From positions 1,922,001 to 1,986,000 of the forward strand of contig NZ_CP070975.1 in NCBI RefSeq assembly GCF_017377875.1: 64,000 nucleotides of DNA, read 5' to 3'. The notes beneath the pieces are model-generated. The model was not told the DNA's origin. It made no database searches and was given only the letters and a program-made list of their open reading frames with translations. Position numbers and translations under genes: made by a program. This DNA is from Alcaligenes sp. SORT26. Lineage in GTDB: Bacteria > Pseudomonadota > Gammaproteobacteria > Burkholderiales > Burkholderiaceae_B. Numbering within the stretch: the stretch's first letter is position 1; each line of letters opens with the position of its first letter. Below, in pieces: positions 34,306 to 43,570 of this stretch.

Positions 34306-34334
34306 ATTGTAACGTGAGCCAAGCCCCTCCACAA
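34306..34334 (-). promoter_or_regulatory. Promoter of the leader and MgtC-domain gene
   Basis: TTGTGG (34334-34329), 17 bp, TACAAT (34311-34306) on the minus strand: a good -10 and a fair -35 with ideal spacing. It lies between the TM2 gene stop and the leader peptide and would give a leader of about 260 nt. Confidence 0.65.
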
Positions 34335-34380
34335 GGGAAGTCCTGTGAAAAACCTTTACTTTACAAGGCACTTGATGTGT

Positions 34381-34830
34381 TTAATACACAGACAGATCCA
34401 GCCAGCCCATATAGCGATAAAAGGCCATGATGATGTGCACCAGCCAGAACAGGCTGATATTGGCAAAGGCAACTGTAGACACCACTGCCGTCAGAACACT
34501 GGGCCAGCCATGCTGATTATGCTGATCGCTTTGCGGGTTGTAGATGGCATCAAAATTTTGCGGGCTGCGCAGGGCCAGAATCACGGCCTCCACAATACCG
34601 GCGCTAACCGGCAGGATCAGCAAATTGGGAAACAGGGAGTCCAGACCGTGTTGAAAAACGATGCTTCCCAGGACGGCCAGCCCCGTAAAAACCAGCGGAC
34701 CATACCAGAAGCGCCTACCCAAATAGCGGTGGTGTGCGCCCACCGCGCCTAATAATAGAGACAGCCACGCGGCGGTGACTTTATGGCGAAAAGGTTTGGT
34801 CTGTTCAAGAGACAAAGTCTGGTGAGACAT
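34381..34830 (-). CDS. TM2-domain membrane protein
   Basis: About 149 residues. TM2 motif KVTAAWLSLLLGAVGAHHRYLGRRFWYGPLVFTGLAVLG (about residues 20-58), followed by two or three hydrophobic segments (NLLILPVSAGIVEAVILAL and FANISLFWLVHIIMAFYRYMG). ATG 34830 is a reasonable start; ATG 34839 adds three residues. Function of bacterial TM2 proteins is unknown. Divergent from ubiH. Confidence 0.78.
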   Translation of the reverse strand: MSHQTLSLEQTKPFRHKVTAAWLSLLLGAVGAHHRYLGRRFWYGPLVFTGLAVLGSIVFQHGLDSLFPNLLILPVSAGIVEAVILALRSPQNFDAIYNPQSDQHNQHGWPSVLTAVVSTVAFANISLFWLVHIIMAFYRYMGWLDLSVY

Positions 34831-34979
34831 GCAGGGCATCCAATCCGGGCTTGTGCCAGAGCCTGTCCAGATGACAAGGCCCCACGCATTGCGCACAGCT
34901 ACCATTTGCTTAAGGCCAATTTGGCAGCCACCTTCCCGTACAATACCCGAATTACTTCCTTGCCGTCATGAGGTTCCCC

Positions 34980-36140
34980 ATGAATGCCACCGACTACGAC
35001 ATCGCCATTTGTGGCGCCGGTCCCGTAGGCGCATCTTTGGCGCTGATGCTGGCTGCCCAGCACCCAAGCCCATCACGCATAGCCGTCCTGGGGAAAAACT
35101 TCAATCTGGCCAGCACAGAACATAGCCAAGGCGATCCACGTACCCTGGCCCTGAACCACGGTAGCCGCCGCTTGATTCTGAATCAACTCAAGGCCTGGCC
35201 CGAGCGCGCCGCCTTGATGCGCACCGTGCATGTCTCCCAAAAAGGACGTCTGGGCCGTTGCCTGATTCAGGCGGATGAGCTGGGTGTGCCCGATCTGGGC
35301 GCAGTCGTTCATTACGATGATTTGCTCTGGGCCCTGCACGCCCGGCTTCGAGACAGCGGTGTCACCTTGCTGCCCGCCCAGGAAGCTCGCACACATTCCG
35401 CCCCAAAACAAATTCTGATTGATCACGATGCAGGTCAAGCCAGCGCCTTGATTGCGGTGCAATGCGATGGCGTACGCCCCACCGGGGTACGACGCGATTA
35501 CGGGCAGCACGCCTTGCTGACCACGGTACGCGCCAGTCAACCCCAAACCGGCTGGGCTTACGAGCGCTTTACAGAACACGGCCCCTTCGCCGCCCTGCCT
35601 CACCCGGACGCCCCGGATCTGTACGCTATTGTCTGGTGCAACAGCCCCGAACGCAGTCAGTCTCTTGCTGAGCTTCCCGTTGAGGAGTTCCAGGCTGAAA
35701 TGCGGCAAGCCTTTGGCGAACGACTGGGGCATCTGGAACTGGTTTCCAAGCGCCACATTTTCCCCCTGGCCTTTCATGCTGGCCCCAGCCGCTTGTCCGA
35801 GCGCCTGTTGGCCGTCGGTAATGCCGCCCAGACCTTGCACCCCGTTGCCGGTCAGGGCTTGAATCTGGGCTTGCGTGATGTCGCGCAATTGTCACAGTGC
35901 CTGGCAGCCTGGCAAGCGGATTGCAGTCAAAACCCCGATCCGTTTTTGGCACGCTATGCCCGTCTGCGTCGCCCCGATCGCTGGTTGACTGCCGCCATCA
36001 CCGACACCTTGCCGCGCCTGTTTGCTACCAAGAACCCCTTGATCCAGCATGCCTGCGGTCTGGGACTCTTGGCGATGGACACACTGCCTTTCGCCCGACA
36101 ACCTTTTGCCCGGCAACTGCTGCAAGGCATGCGCGCCTAA
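34980..36140 (+). CDS. ubiH: FAD-dependent ubiquinone-biosynthesis hydroxylase (UbiH/UbiF family)
   Basis: A 386-residue flavoprotein monooxygenase. The dinucleotide fold YDIAICGAGPVGASLALML is at residues 6-24, and the second FAD motif with the ubiquinone-hydroxylase signature RLLAVGNAAQTLHPVAGQGLNLGLRDVAQLSQ is near residue 280. Start ATG 34980 has GAGG seven bases upstream; an ATG at 34968 is less well placed. UbiH, UbiF and UbiI cannot be separated confidently, so the exact hydroxylation position is open. A GC-rich hairpin follows and then dusB. Confidence 0.88.
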   Translation: MNATDYDIAICGAGPVGASLALMLAAQHPSPSRIAVLGKNFNLASTEHSQGDPRTLALNHGSRRLILNQLKAWPERAALMRTVHVSQKGRLGRCLIQADELGVPDLGAVVHYDDLLWALHARLRDSGVTLLPAQEARTHSAPKQILIDHDAGQASALIAVQCDGVRPTGVRRDYGQHALLTTVRASQPQTGWAYERFTEHGPFAALPHPDAPDLYAIVWCNSPERSQSLAELPVEEFQAEMRQAFGERLGHLELVSKRHIFPLAFHAGPSRLSERLLAVGNAAQTLHPVAGQGLNLGLRDVAQLSQCLAAWQADCSQNPDPFLARYARLRRPDRWLTAAITDTLPRLFATKNPLIQHACGLGLLAMDTLPFARQPFARQLLQGMRA

Positions 36141-36155
36141 GCACTGGCATTGCAC

Positions 36156-36174
36156 AGGCCCCGATCCGGGGCCT
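36156..36174 (+). terminator. GC-rich hairpin after ubiH
   Basis: AGGCCCCG-ATC-CGGGGCCT is a perfect 8-bp stem 16 bases after the ubiH stop, followed by ACCCCCTTTT; the U-tract is poor, so termination is uncertain. Confidence 0.45.
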
Positions 36175-36235
36175 ACCCCCTTTCACTTGTAAGTCCTTGC
36201 CCACGAACCCGTGTCGCAGGGTTAAAATCTCCCCC

Positions 36236-37231
36236 ATGCGTATCGGCCCCTGGACCCTTCCCAACCCTATTTTCATTGCTCCCATGGCTGGAGTCACAGA
36301 CAGACCTTATCGTCGTCTGTGCAAAACGCTGGGTGCCGGTTATGCCGTCTCGGAGATGGCCGCCAGCAACAAGCGTTTATGGGATAGCGTTAAAACCGCC
36401 AGACGCCTGAACCACGAAGGCGAAGCCGATCCGGTCGCCGTACAGATTGCCGGTTCCGACCCTGAAATGATGGCCGAAGCGGCTGTGTTCAATATCAGCA
36501 AAGGTGCCCGTATCATCGATATCAATATGGGTTGCCCGGCCAAGAAAGTCTGTAATGTGGCCTCGGGTTCCGCCCTGTTGCGCGACGAACCACGCATCGT
36601 TGAAATCCTTGAGCACGTTGTCAAGGCATGTACTCCCTACCAGGTTCCGGTTACACTCAAGACCCGTACCGGCTGGGATGCGCAATCGCGCAATGCTGTT
36701 CGTATTGCCCGCTTGGCCGAGGATATCGGCATCGCCGCCCTGACCTTGCATGGTCGCACCCGCTGCGACTTCTACCAGGGCCACGCCGAATACGACACCA
36801 TACGCGAAGTCAAAAACAGTCTCTCTATTCCGGTCATCGCCAATGGGGATATCGATAGTCCCGAAAAGGCAAAATTCGTACTAGAGTACACCGGAGCGGA
36901 TGCCGTCATGATCGGTCGAGCCGCGCAAGGACGTCCCTGGATTTTCCGGGAAATCCTGCATTATCTCGAACATGGCGTACATCGGGCAGCCCCCACCTTT
37001 GGCGAGTTGCGCGATTGCATGATCGAACACCTGCAAGACCATTACGCTTTCTACGGGCAGCACACTGGAGTACGTACTGCCCGCAAACATATTGGCTGGT
37101 ATCTGTCGGATATGCCGGACTCCCGACACTGGCTGGATCAGATTAATCGTATCGAAAACTGTGCAGATCAATTAGAAGCCATTACTCACTGGTTTCAAGA
37201 ATGCGAACTGGACCAGCCTTACCTGCAATAA
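36236..37231 (+). CDS. dusB: tRNA-dihydrouridine synthase DusB
   Basis: A 331-residue Dus enzyme. It begins MRIGPWTLPNPIFIAPMAGVTDRPYRRLCKTLGAGYAVSEM, and holds DINMGCPAKKVCNVASGSALLRD with the catalytic Cys region near residue 100, LTLHGRTRCDFYQGHAEYD, and FMN phosphate-binding VIANGDIDSPEKA and DAVMIGRAAQGRPWIF. The DusB type is favoured by linkage to fis, as in many gammaproteobacteria. It reduces uridine to dihydrouridine in the D-loop of tRNA. Confidence 0.95.
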   Translation: MRIGPWTLPNPIFIAPMAGVTDRPYRRLCKTLGAGYAVSEMAASNKRLWDSVKTARRLNHEGEADPVAVQIAGSDPEMMAEAAVFNISKGARIIDINMGCPAKKVCNVASGSALLRDEPRIVEILEHVVKACTPYQVPVTLKTRTGWDAQSRNAVRIARLAEDIGIAALTLHGRTRCDFYQGHAEYDTIREVKNSLSIPVIANGDIDSPEKAKFVLEYTGADAVMIGRAAQGRPWIFREILHYLEHGVHRAAPTFGELRDCMIEHLQDHYAFYGQHTGVRTARKHIGWYLSDMPDSRHWLDQINRIENCADQLEAITHWFQECELDQPYLQ

Positions 37232-37286
37232 AAGATCGCTGTGTGGCTCTTTTGTATTTAAGTACTACGTATACCTTCAGAAAAAA

Positions 37287-37526
37287 ATGTCAACGACCAA
37301 CCCACTAGAACAGTCCGTACGTGAACGCCTCGAACGCTATTTCGCCGATCTGGGCGAATCCGAGCCACGCGATCTGTTGTCGATGGTCATCTCCTGCGTG
37401 GAACGGCCTGTCCTGCAAGTTGCCCTGGAGAAATCCGCGGGCAACCAATCCAAGGCCGCAGAAATGCTGGGCATCACGCGTAGTACCTTGCGCAAGAAGC
37501 TCAGCGCCCACAATCTGCAACCCTGA
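37287..37526 (+). CDS. fis: Fis-family nucleoid protein
   Basis: A 79-residue protein: the dimer helices ([24 protein letters not shown]) and the helix-turn-helix [25 protein letters not shown] are the Fis/NtrC C-terminal type. It is shorter at the N-terminus than E. coli Fis, as in other betaproteobacteria. No clear Shine-Dalgarno is seen. Directly downstream of dusB, as in the dusB-fis operon, and 26 bases before purH. Confidence 0.94.
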   Translation: MSTTNPLEQSVRERLERYFADLGESEPRDLLSMVISCVERPVLQVALEKSAGNQSKAAEMLGITRSTLRKKLSAHNLQP

Positions 37527-37552
37527 TTCCTAACTCTCACGTCTCACCTTCC

Positions 37553-39145
37553 ATGAAAATCCAGACAGCTCTTCTCTCTGTCTCCGACAAAACCGGTATT
37601 GTCGAATTTGCCCAAGCACTCGCCCAACGCGGAGTGCGGCTTCTATCCACGGGCGGTACTGCCAAGCTGCTGGCCCAGGCTGGCCTGAGCGTCACCGAAG
37701 TGGCCCAGCACACCGGTTCGCCAGAAATTCTGGATGGCCGTGTCAAAACACTGCATCCCAAAATTCACGGTGGCCTGCTGGCCCGTCGCGACAGCGCCGA
37801 ACACCTGAAGACACTGGAAGAGCACGGTATTGACCGTATCGATCTGCTGGTCGTCAACCTCTACCCCTTCCGTGAAACCATTGCCAAGCCTGGTTGCACC
37901 TTTGCCGATGCGGTAGAGAACATTGATATTGGTGGCCCCGCCATGTTGCGTGCTGCTGCTAAAAACCATGGCACGCCTGAAGGCGGCGCCTGTGTCGTCA
38001 TTGACCCTGTCGATTACGAGCGCGTACTGGCTGATATGGATGGCCCTGCTGGTCACCCTTCTTACGGCCTGCGTCTGGAACTGGCTGCCAAGGTCTACGC
38101 CCATACTGCCGCTTACGACGGTGCCATTGCCGCTTACCTGACTAGCTTGGCTCAAGCCGAGCCTGCCCAGGAGAGCGCCCCCGAAGTGAACACCTGGCCC
38201 AATGTGCTGACCATTCAGCTCAAACAGGAACAGACTCTGCGCTACGGCGAGAACCCGCACCAAAGCGCGGCCTTCTACACAGACGGCACCATTGGCGAAG
38301 GTTTGCTGGGTCGCTACAAGCAACTGCAGGGCAAGGAACTGTCCTACAACAATATTGCTGACGCCGATGCCGCCTGGGAATGTGTACGCAGCTTTGACGC
38401 GGGCGCTTGCGTCATCGTCAAGCACGCCAACCCTTGCGGTGTAGCCTTGGGCGAAACCGCCGAAGAGTCCTATCGCAAAGCATTCCAAACCGATCCAACT
38501 TCAGCCTTTGGCGGCATTATTGCCTTCAACCGCGAAGTGGACGAAGCTGCTGCCCAGGCGATCAGCAGCCAGTTTGTGGAAGTGCTGCTGGCACCTTCCT
38601 ACACTCAAGGCGCTCTGGACGTGTTTGCTGCGAAAAAGAACGTGCGCGTGCTGAGCATCCAGCCCGGTCAGGCTCACAACGCTTTTGACGTCAAGCGTGT
38701 CGGTGGCGGCTGGTTGGTGCAAACGCCCGACACGTTCCGCGATAACACCGAAGGCTTCAAGGTCGTGACGCAAGTCCAACCTACTGCCCAGCAAATGCAA
38801 GACATGCTGTTTGCCTGGAACGTGGCCAAGTACGTGAAATCCAACGCTATCGTGTTCTGCGGTCAAGGCATGACACTGGGCGTAGGCGCTGGCCAGATGA
38901 GCCGTGTGGACTCTGCCCGCATCGCGTCCATCAAAGCTGAAAACGCTGGTCTGATCCTGCAAGGTTCGGCAGTCGCGTCCGACGCATTCTTCCCCTTCCG
39001 CGATGGTCTGGATGTGGTTGCCGAGGCGGGCGCCACCTGCGTGATTCAACCCGGCGGAAGCGTGCGTGATGACGAAGTCATTGCCGCCGCCAACGAGCGT
39101 GGAATTGCCATGGTCCTGACCGGCACACGCCACTTCCGTCACTAA
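37553..39145 (+). CDS. purH: Bifunctional AICAR transformylase / IMP cyclohydrolase
   Basis: A 530-residue PurH. The N-terminal MGS-like cyclohydrolase domain (residues 1-200) shows [23 protein letters not shown] and [21 protein letters not shown]; the C-terminal transformylase domain carries [13 protein letters not shown] and [11 protein letters not shown] (about residue 290), with [34 protein letters not shown] near the end. It carries out the last two steps of IMP synthesis. It ends one base before ruvC, so the dusB-fis-purH-ruvC-ruvA set is probably one transcript. Confidence 0.97.
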   Translation: MKIQTALLSVSDKTGIVEFAQALAQRGVRLLSTGGTAKLLAQAGLSVTEVAQHTGSPEILDGRVKTLHPKIHGGLLARRDSAEHLKTLEEHGIDRIDLLVVNLYPFRETIAKPGCTFADAVENIDIGGPAMLRAAAKNHGTPEGGACVVIDPVDYERVLADMDGPAGHPSYGLRLELAAKVYAHTAAYDGAIAAYLTSLAQAEPAQESAPEVNTWPNVLTIQLKQEQTLRYGENPHQSAAFYTDGTIGEGLLGRYKQLQGKELSYNNIADADAAWECVRSFDAGACVIVKHANPCGVALGETAEESYRKAFQTDPTSAFGGIIAFNREVDEAAAQAISSQFVEVLLAPSYTQGALDVFAAKKNVRVLSIQPGQAHNAFDVKRVGGGWLVQTPDTFRDNTEGFKVVTQVQPTAQQMQDMLFAWNVAKYVKSNAIVFCGQGMTLGVGAGQMSRVDSARIASIKAENAGLILQGSAVASDAFFPFRDGLDVVAEAGATCVIQPGGSVRDDEVIAAANERGIAMVLTGTRHFRH

Positions 39146-39146
39146 T

Positions 39147-39692
39147 ATGCGAATCCTGGGCATAGACCCTGGCTTGCGTCGCACTGGTTTCGGAGTGATC
39201 GACGCCCAGGGGCCCAGCTTGCGCTATGTGGCCAGCGGGACCATCGTGGTCCCGCCTGATCTGCCTCTGGCAGAGCGGTTAAAGCTGATTCTGACTCACA
39301 TCACTGAAGTGATTGAGCAAAGCAAGCCCGATACCTCTGCCATCGAAAAAGTCTTTGTGAACAGCAACCCTGCCTCTACCCTTTTGCTAGGGCAAGCACG
39401 GGGCGCCGCCTTGTGCGCGCTGGCCGTAGGTGGGCTGGATGTACATGAATACACAGCTTTGCAGATCAAGAAAACCGTCACCGGCAGCGGTCATGCTGCC
39501 AAAGAACAAATCCAACTGATGGTTCAGCGACTGCTGCAATTAAATGGCCTACCCGCACCGGACTCGGCCGATGCACTGGCCTGCGCCATCAGCCATGCCC
39601 ATCACTCCAGTGTGGTGGGTGGCCTGCAAAAAAGCGGAGCCATAACAACAGGCCCGCGCCGTCGCATTCGCGCTGGCCGGATCTTGGGTTAA
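39147..39692 (+). CDS. ruvC: Holliday junction endonuclease RuvC
   Basis: A 181-residue resolvase. The catalytic acidic residues lie in [19 protein letters not shown] (Asp7), [26 protein letters not shown] (Glu about 67) and [15 protein letters not shown] (Asp pair about 140). It cleaves Holliday junctions symmetrically, working with RuvA and RuvB. Start one base after purH. Confidence 0.97.
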   Translation: MRILGIDPGLRRTGFGVIDAQGPSLRYVASGTIVVPPDLPLAERLKLILTHITEVIEQSKPDTSAIEKVFVNSNPASTLLLGQARGAALCALAVGGLDVHEYTALQIKKTVTGSGHAAKEQIQLMVQRLLQLNGLPAPDSADALACAISHAHHSSVVGGLQKSGAITTGPRRRIRAGRILG

Positions 39693-39710
39693 CTCTCCAG
39701 AAGGAATGTC

Positions 39711-40292
39711 ATGATAGGTCGCATCCGGGGTACCTTGATCGAAAAACAACCACCCACCATCTGTGTGGATGTAGGTGGTGTCGGTTACGAAATCGATGTT
39801 CCCATGAGCACGCTCTACCAAATGCCAGAACTGGGTGCACAGGTCAATCTGTTCACTCACCTGGCCATTCGTGAAGATGCCCACGTACTGTTTGGCTTTT
39901 CCAGCCTGAACGAGCGCAGCACCTTCAAGGCGCTGATCAAAGTGACGGGTATTGGTGCTCGCACTGCCCTGTCCTTGCTGTCGGGTATGAGCGCTGAAGA
40001 ACTGGCCGATGCTATTACGCGCCAGGAGACTTCCCGTCTGGTGAAGATTCCTGGCATAGGCAAGAAAACTGCCGAGCGTCTTCTGCTGGAACTGCGTGGC
40101 AAGCTGGGCGCAGACCTGGGCAGCGGCGGTACAGTCAGCGCCGTTCCCAATAGCCGTGATGATGTGCTGCACGCTTTGGAAGCCTTGGGCTACTCCAACA
40201 AGGAAGCCACTATTGCTGTCAAAGCCTTGCCGGATGATATTGATGTATCGGAAGGGATCAAGCAGGCCTTGAAGTCTCTGTCACGCGCTTGA
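39711..40292 (+). CDS. ruvA: Holliday junction DNA-binding protein RuvA
   Basis: A 193-residue RuvA. OB-fold start [12 protein letters not shown], helix-hairpin-helix motifs ([24 protein letters not shown] and [23 protein letters not shown]) and a C-terminal RuvB-binding domain ([22 protein letters not shown]). AAGGAA precedes the ATG. Terminated by the strong hairpin at 40315; ruvB is about 1.3 kb further on. Confidence 0.97.
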   Translation: MIGRIRGTLIEKQPPTICVDVGGVGYEIDVPMSTLYQMPELGAQVNLFTHLAIREDAHVLFGFSSLNERSTFKALIKVTGIGARTALSLLSGMSAEELADAITRQETSRLVKIPGIGKKTAERLLLELRGKLGADLGSGGTVSAVPNSRDDVLHALEALGYSNKEATIAVKALPDDIDVSEGIKQALKSLSRA

Positions 40293-40314
40293 TACGAAGC
40301 TGCAATGTATAAAG

Positions 40315-40350
40315 AGCCGGGCCATTCATTATGAATGGCCCGGCTTTTTA
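40315..40350 (+). terminator. Terminator after ruvA
   Basis: AGCCGGGCCATTCAT (40315-40329) pairs with ATGAATGGCCCGGCT (40331-40345), followed by TTTTA. A 15-bp stem closing the dusB to ruvA unit. Confidence 0.93.
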
Positions 40351-40446
40351 TCTATTCATACGACAGCGTGGCGACTGAGCTTTTATTGATGCGATGATTG
40401 GCTGGCCTATCGGCTTACTGCCTGCATCTGCAAACCACTCAATTCA

Positions 40447-41406
40447 TCAAGCGAGCAGACGCCCCAAGGCAGATACATCCACATTCCCGCCACTGATCAG
40501 CACGCCAACTTTACGGCCTTGCAAATCACCCTGACGCATTACCGCGGCGGCACCCAAACAGCCCGTAGGCTCCACCACCATCTTCATCCGTTCAGCAAAG
40601 AAACGCATGGCCTGAACCAGCTCAGCATCGGGTACAGTCAAAATGTCTGTAACCATGCTGCGGATCAGCTCAAATGTCATGGGAGCCAGCGCTTGCGTCA
40701 AAGCCCCATCTGCAATCGATGCGGGTGGCGCAATTTTGACGATCGCCCCACTACGCAAAGACTGCTGCGCATCATCGCCCGCCTGCGGCTCTACCCCAAA
40801 AACTTCACAAGCCGGTGCCATGGCCTTGGCGGCCAGCAAGCAGCCCGACAGCAAACCGCCCCCACCTAAGGGAACATAAAATTGCTGCAAATCGGGCACT
40901 TCCTGGAACAGTTCCAATGCCGCTGTGCCCTGCCCAGAAATCACATCAGGATGCGCAAAAGGTGGGATCAAAGTCAGACCCTCGCGCTCCACCAAGTCCT
41001 GGGCAATCTGGGCACGGTCTTGGGTCAGGCGATCGTACTCAATCACTTTGGCCCCGTAACCGCGCGTCGCAGCAAGCTTAAGAACCGGCGCATCCGAATT
41101 CATGATGATGGTGGCCGGTATACCCAAGAGCTTGGCTGATAAGGCCACGGCCTGAGCATGATTACCCGAAGAAAATGCCACGACACCGGCTTTTTTCTGT
41201 TCATCCGTCAAACGCGCCAGTGCATTGAAACCACCTCGGAACTTGAAAGCACCAATACGCTGAAAGTTCTCGCATTTGAAGTAGACTTCGCCATTCAGGC
41301 GCTCGTTCAATGTAGTGGAAGTCAGGACCGGGGTGCGGTGTGCCACGGGCGCCAAGCGTTCTGCGGCAGCCACAACATCAGCAAAATCAGGTAATTCCAG
41401 GGACAT
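40447..41406 (-). CDS. PLP-dependent dehydratase (threonine/threo-3-hydroxyaspartate ammonia-lyase family)
   Basis: A 319-residue fold type II PLP enzyme. The Schiff-base Lys is in FKFRGGFNAL (about residue 55), with SSGNHAQAVALSAKLLGIPATIIMN (about 80) and the phosphate-binding loop PLGGGGLLSGCLLA (about 183). Single-domain length, without the C-terminal ACT domain of biosynthetic IlvA, fits threo-3-hydroxyaspartate dehydratase, serine racemase or catabolic threonine dehydratase; which one is open. ATG 41406 is preferred over a TTG at 41433. It lies reversed between ruvA and ruvB. Confidence 0.85.
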   Translation of the reverse strand: MSLELPDFADVVAAAERLAPVAHRTPVLTSTTLNERLNGEVYFKCENFQRIGAFKFRGGFNALARLTDEQKKAGVVAFSSGNHAQAVALSAKLLGIPATIIMNSDAPVLKLAATRGYGAKVIEYDRLTQDRAQIAQDLVEREGLTLIPPFAHPDVISGQGTAALELFQEVPDLQQFYVPLGGGGLLSGCLLAAKAMAPACEVFGVEPQAGDDAQQSLRSGAIVKIAPPASIADGALTQALAPMTFELIRSMVTDILTVPDAELVQAMRFFAERMKMVVEPTGCLGAAAVMRQGDLQGRKVGVLISGGNVDVSALGRLLA

Positions 41407-41607
41407 GGCTAAAATCTCGTTTGAAAACTCCAACCCACATTATGCGGGATGCCAAGCGAAGCAGCCTAGACCCATCGGCACAAAACGATCCTCCCTGTAG
41501 AAGAGCGACGATCTGCATAAGCACTCTGTGCACGCTGCCACGAGCCTCAGTACTCAGGCGGCTAGCGCTTGGTGTACCATACTGTATATTCAATCAGCGT
41601 AGTCATC

Positions 41608-42678
41608 ATGGCCATACACTCCGATTCGCTCTCCAGCCTGCCTTCTGAACAGCGCATCATTACGCCTAAACCCTTGTCGCCCAACGAAGAGTCCATCGAG
41701 CGCGCCTTACGGCCCAAGATGCTGGAGGACTATGTCGGGCAAGCTCGTGCGCGTGAACAACTAGAAATTTTCATCGCTGCTGCTCGACAACGTCAGGAGG
41801 CCTTGGACCACGTTTTGCTGTTTGGCCCGCCCGGTCTGGGTAAAACCACTCTGGCGCACATCATTGCCCATGAAATGGGCGTGAATCTACGTCAAACCTC
41901 CGGCCCCGTGCTGGAGCGCCCTGGCGATCTGGCTGCTCTGCTGACGAATCTGGAACCCAACGACGTCCTGTTTATTGACGAAATCCATCGTCTCTCCCCC
42001 GTTGTCGAAGAAATTCTGTACCCGGCCCTGGAAGACTTCCAGATTGATATTTTGATTGGTGAAGGCCCGGCCGCCCGCAGCGTCAAACTGGATTTGCAGC
42101 CCTTTACCCTGGTCGGCGCGACAACCCGAGCAGGCATGCTGACCAACCCCTTGCGGGACCGTTTTGGCATTGTGTCCCGTCTGGAGTTCTATGACGTCAA
42201 GGATTTGACGCATATCGTGGCGCGCAGCGCCCGCCTGCTTAACGTCAGCACGACAGACGAAGGCACTTACGAGATCGCCCGCCGCTCTCGCGGCACACCC
42301 CGTATTGCCAACCGACTCTTGCGCCGGGTGCGCGATTACGCCGAGGTCAAAACTGGCGGCGTCATCCATACCGACTGCGCACAAGCCGCCCTGTCCATGC
42401 TGGAAGTGGACCCGCAGGGCCTGGATTTAATGGATAGAAAACTGCTGGAAGCCATCATCCATAAATTTGACGGTGGCCCGGTTGGGGTAGACAGCTTGGC
42501 CGCTGCCATTGGTGAAGAGCGCGACACTATTGAAGATGTCATCGAACCCTATCTGATCCAGCACGGCTTTTTGCAACGCACCCCCAGAGGCCGCATTGCC
42601 ACCCTGAACACCTGGCGTCACTTGGGGCTAACGCCACCACGTAACACTCAGGGTCAGGAATTGTTCGACGCCGAATAA
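41608..42678 (+). CDS. ruvB: Holliday junction branch-migration helicase RuvB
   Basis: A 356-residue AAA+ ATPase. It has Walker [16 protein letters not shown] (about residue 71), Walker [10 protein letters not shown] (about 120), the sensor [19 protein letters not shown] (about 170), arginine finger [22 protein letters not shown] (about 230) and the C-terminal winged helix [23 protein letters not shown]. With RuvA it drives branch migration. ATG 41608 has only a weak ribosome site. Separated from ruvCA by an inserted reversed gene. Confidence 0.97.
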   Translation: MAIHSDSLSSLPSEQRIITPKPLSPNEESIERALRPKMLEDYVGQARAREQLEIFIAAARQRQEALDHVLLFGPPGLGKTTLAHIIAHEMGVNLRQTSGPVLERPGDLAALLTNLEPNDVLFIDEIHRLSPVVEEILYPALEDFQIDILIGEGPAARSVKLDLQPFTLVGATTRAGMLTNPLRDRFGIVSRLEFYDVKDLTHIVARSARLLNVSTTDEGTYEIARRSRGTPRIANRLLRRVRDYAEVKTGGVIHTDCAQAALSMLEVDPQGLDLMDRKLLEAIIHKFDGGPVGVDSLAAAIGEERDTIEDVIEPYLIQHGFLQRTPRGRIATLNTWRHLGLTPPRNTQGQELFDAE

Positions 42679-42712
42679 GTGTTTAGCCCCACCGAGCCCA
42701 GGGGCGAAACAC
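42679..42712. terminator. Hairpin at the ruvB/membrane-gene junction
   Basis: GTGTTTAGCCCC (42679-42690) pairs with GGGGCGAAACAC (42701-42712) with one mismatch pair, overlapping the 3' end of the convergent gene. No T-run, so its termination role is uncertain. Confidence 0.35.
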
Positions 42713-43504
42713 CAATAGCAAGGTAATCGCAATCGACACGGCGGCAGCCAGCAACAAGGCTGTCAGCCAATGGAAGTGGGTAAAGGTCAAGGCCAGCATC
42801 GTACAAAAACCGGCCAGACTCCCCGTCCCCCACAAGGCCGAACGCAAGGTCGCAACCAGGCTGGCAGCGCCCAGCGTTTGATGGATCGTCACGGCCACCA
42901 CGGTATAGCCAATAGGGAAGGCCATAATCAGCCCCGACAAGCTAGACCCCAAGCGCGAACTGCTGGTTGTCACCACAGCCACCAAGAGACCAGCCAGTGT
43001 CCCTCTGAATATCAGCAGCCCCCACCCCGCTTTAGCCTTGCTGGTTCCCTTCATCCCTGCCAGGTGACGCGACACGCGCAAGCTGAAAGCGGTAACGGCA
43101 ATAAACAAGACCAGGCCTAGCCAAGGCTGTATCGGCATGAAGGACAGCAAAAAGGCAGCGACCGCCCAGCCTGCCACCGCACACAACAAGGTACGCCAGG
43201 GCGATAAGGTAGGAGCACATAGAATAATGAGCAGCAAAAACAGTTGAGTCGCGCTAAGCGAATACACGGCATAAGTTGCCGCCTGCTGCACATAATCGGC
43301 CGGAAATTGTTGGGCCAGAAAATAAAAACCGGGGCCCAAGACCATGGGCAAACCAGCCAAGGCGCCACCGATCAAGGGACCGAATGCCCCGACAGACCAG
43401 GACACCAGCACCACAACCAATCCGGTAGCCACCATTCGGACCGCCAAGGCGGACCATTCAATATCAAGAAAAACAGTTTCCACGGACTTATCACGTGAGG
43501 ACAT
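42683..43504 (-). CDS. Multi-pass membrane protein of unknown function
   Basis: A 273-residue protein with about eight hydrophobic segments (MVATGLVVVLVSWSVGAFGPLIGGALAGLPMVLGPGFYF, YAVYSLSATQLFLLLIILC, TLLCAVAGWAVAAFLLSF, LFIAVTAFSLRV, LLIFRGTLAGLLVAVVTTSSSRLGSSLSGLIMAFPIGYTVVAVTIH, and two more). Repeated P/G-containing turns GALAGLPMVLGP and LSGLIMAFPI suggest an internal duplication, as in some small transporters. I do not recognise the family. A terminator-like hairpin separates it from pyrC. Confidence 0.7.
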   Translation of the reverse strand: MSSRDKSVETVFLDIEWSALAVRMVATGLVVVLVSWSVGAFGPLIGGALAGLPMVLGPGFYFLAQQFPADYVQQAATYAVYSLSATQLFLLLIILCAPTLSPWRTLLCAVAGWAVAAFLLSFMPIQPWLGLVLFIAVTAFSLRVSRHLAGMKGTSKAKAGWGLLIFRGTLAGLLVAVVTTSSSRLGSSLSGLIMAFPIGYTVVAVTIHQTLGAASLVATLRSALWGTGSLAGFCTMLALTFTHFHWLTALLLAAAVSIAITLLLVFRPWARWG

Positions 43505-43517
43505 CCGCTATAAAGAC

Positions 43518-43558
43518 CTGCCCGCTCAAATAGGACTAATACCATTTGAGCCGGGCAG
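43518..43558 (-). terminator. Hairpin after pyrC
   Basis: CTGCCCG-CTCAAAT (43518-43531) pairs with ATTTGAG-CCGGGCAG (43544-43558) around a 12-base loop with one bulged base; on the minus strand TCTTTAT follows. Probable terminator of pyrC. Confidence 0.6.
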
Positions 43559-43570
43559 CTTCTCTATAAC

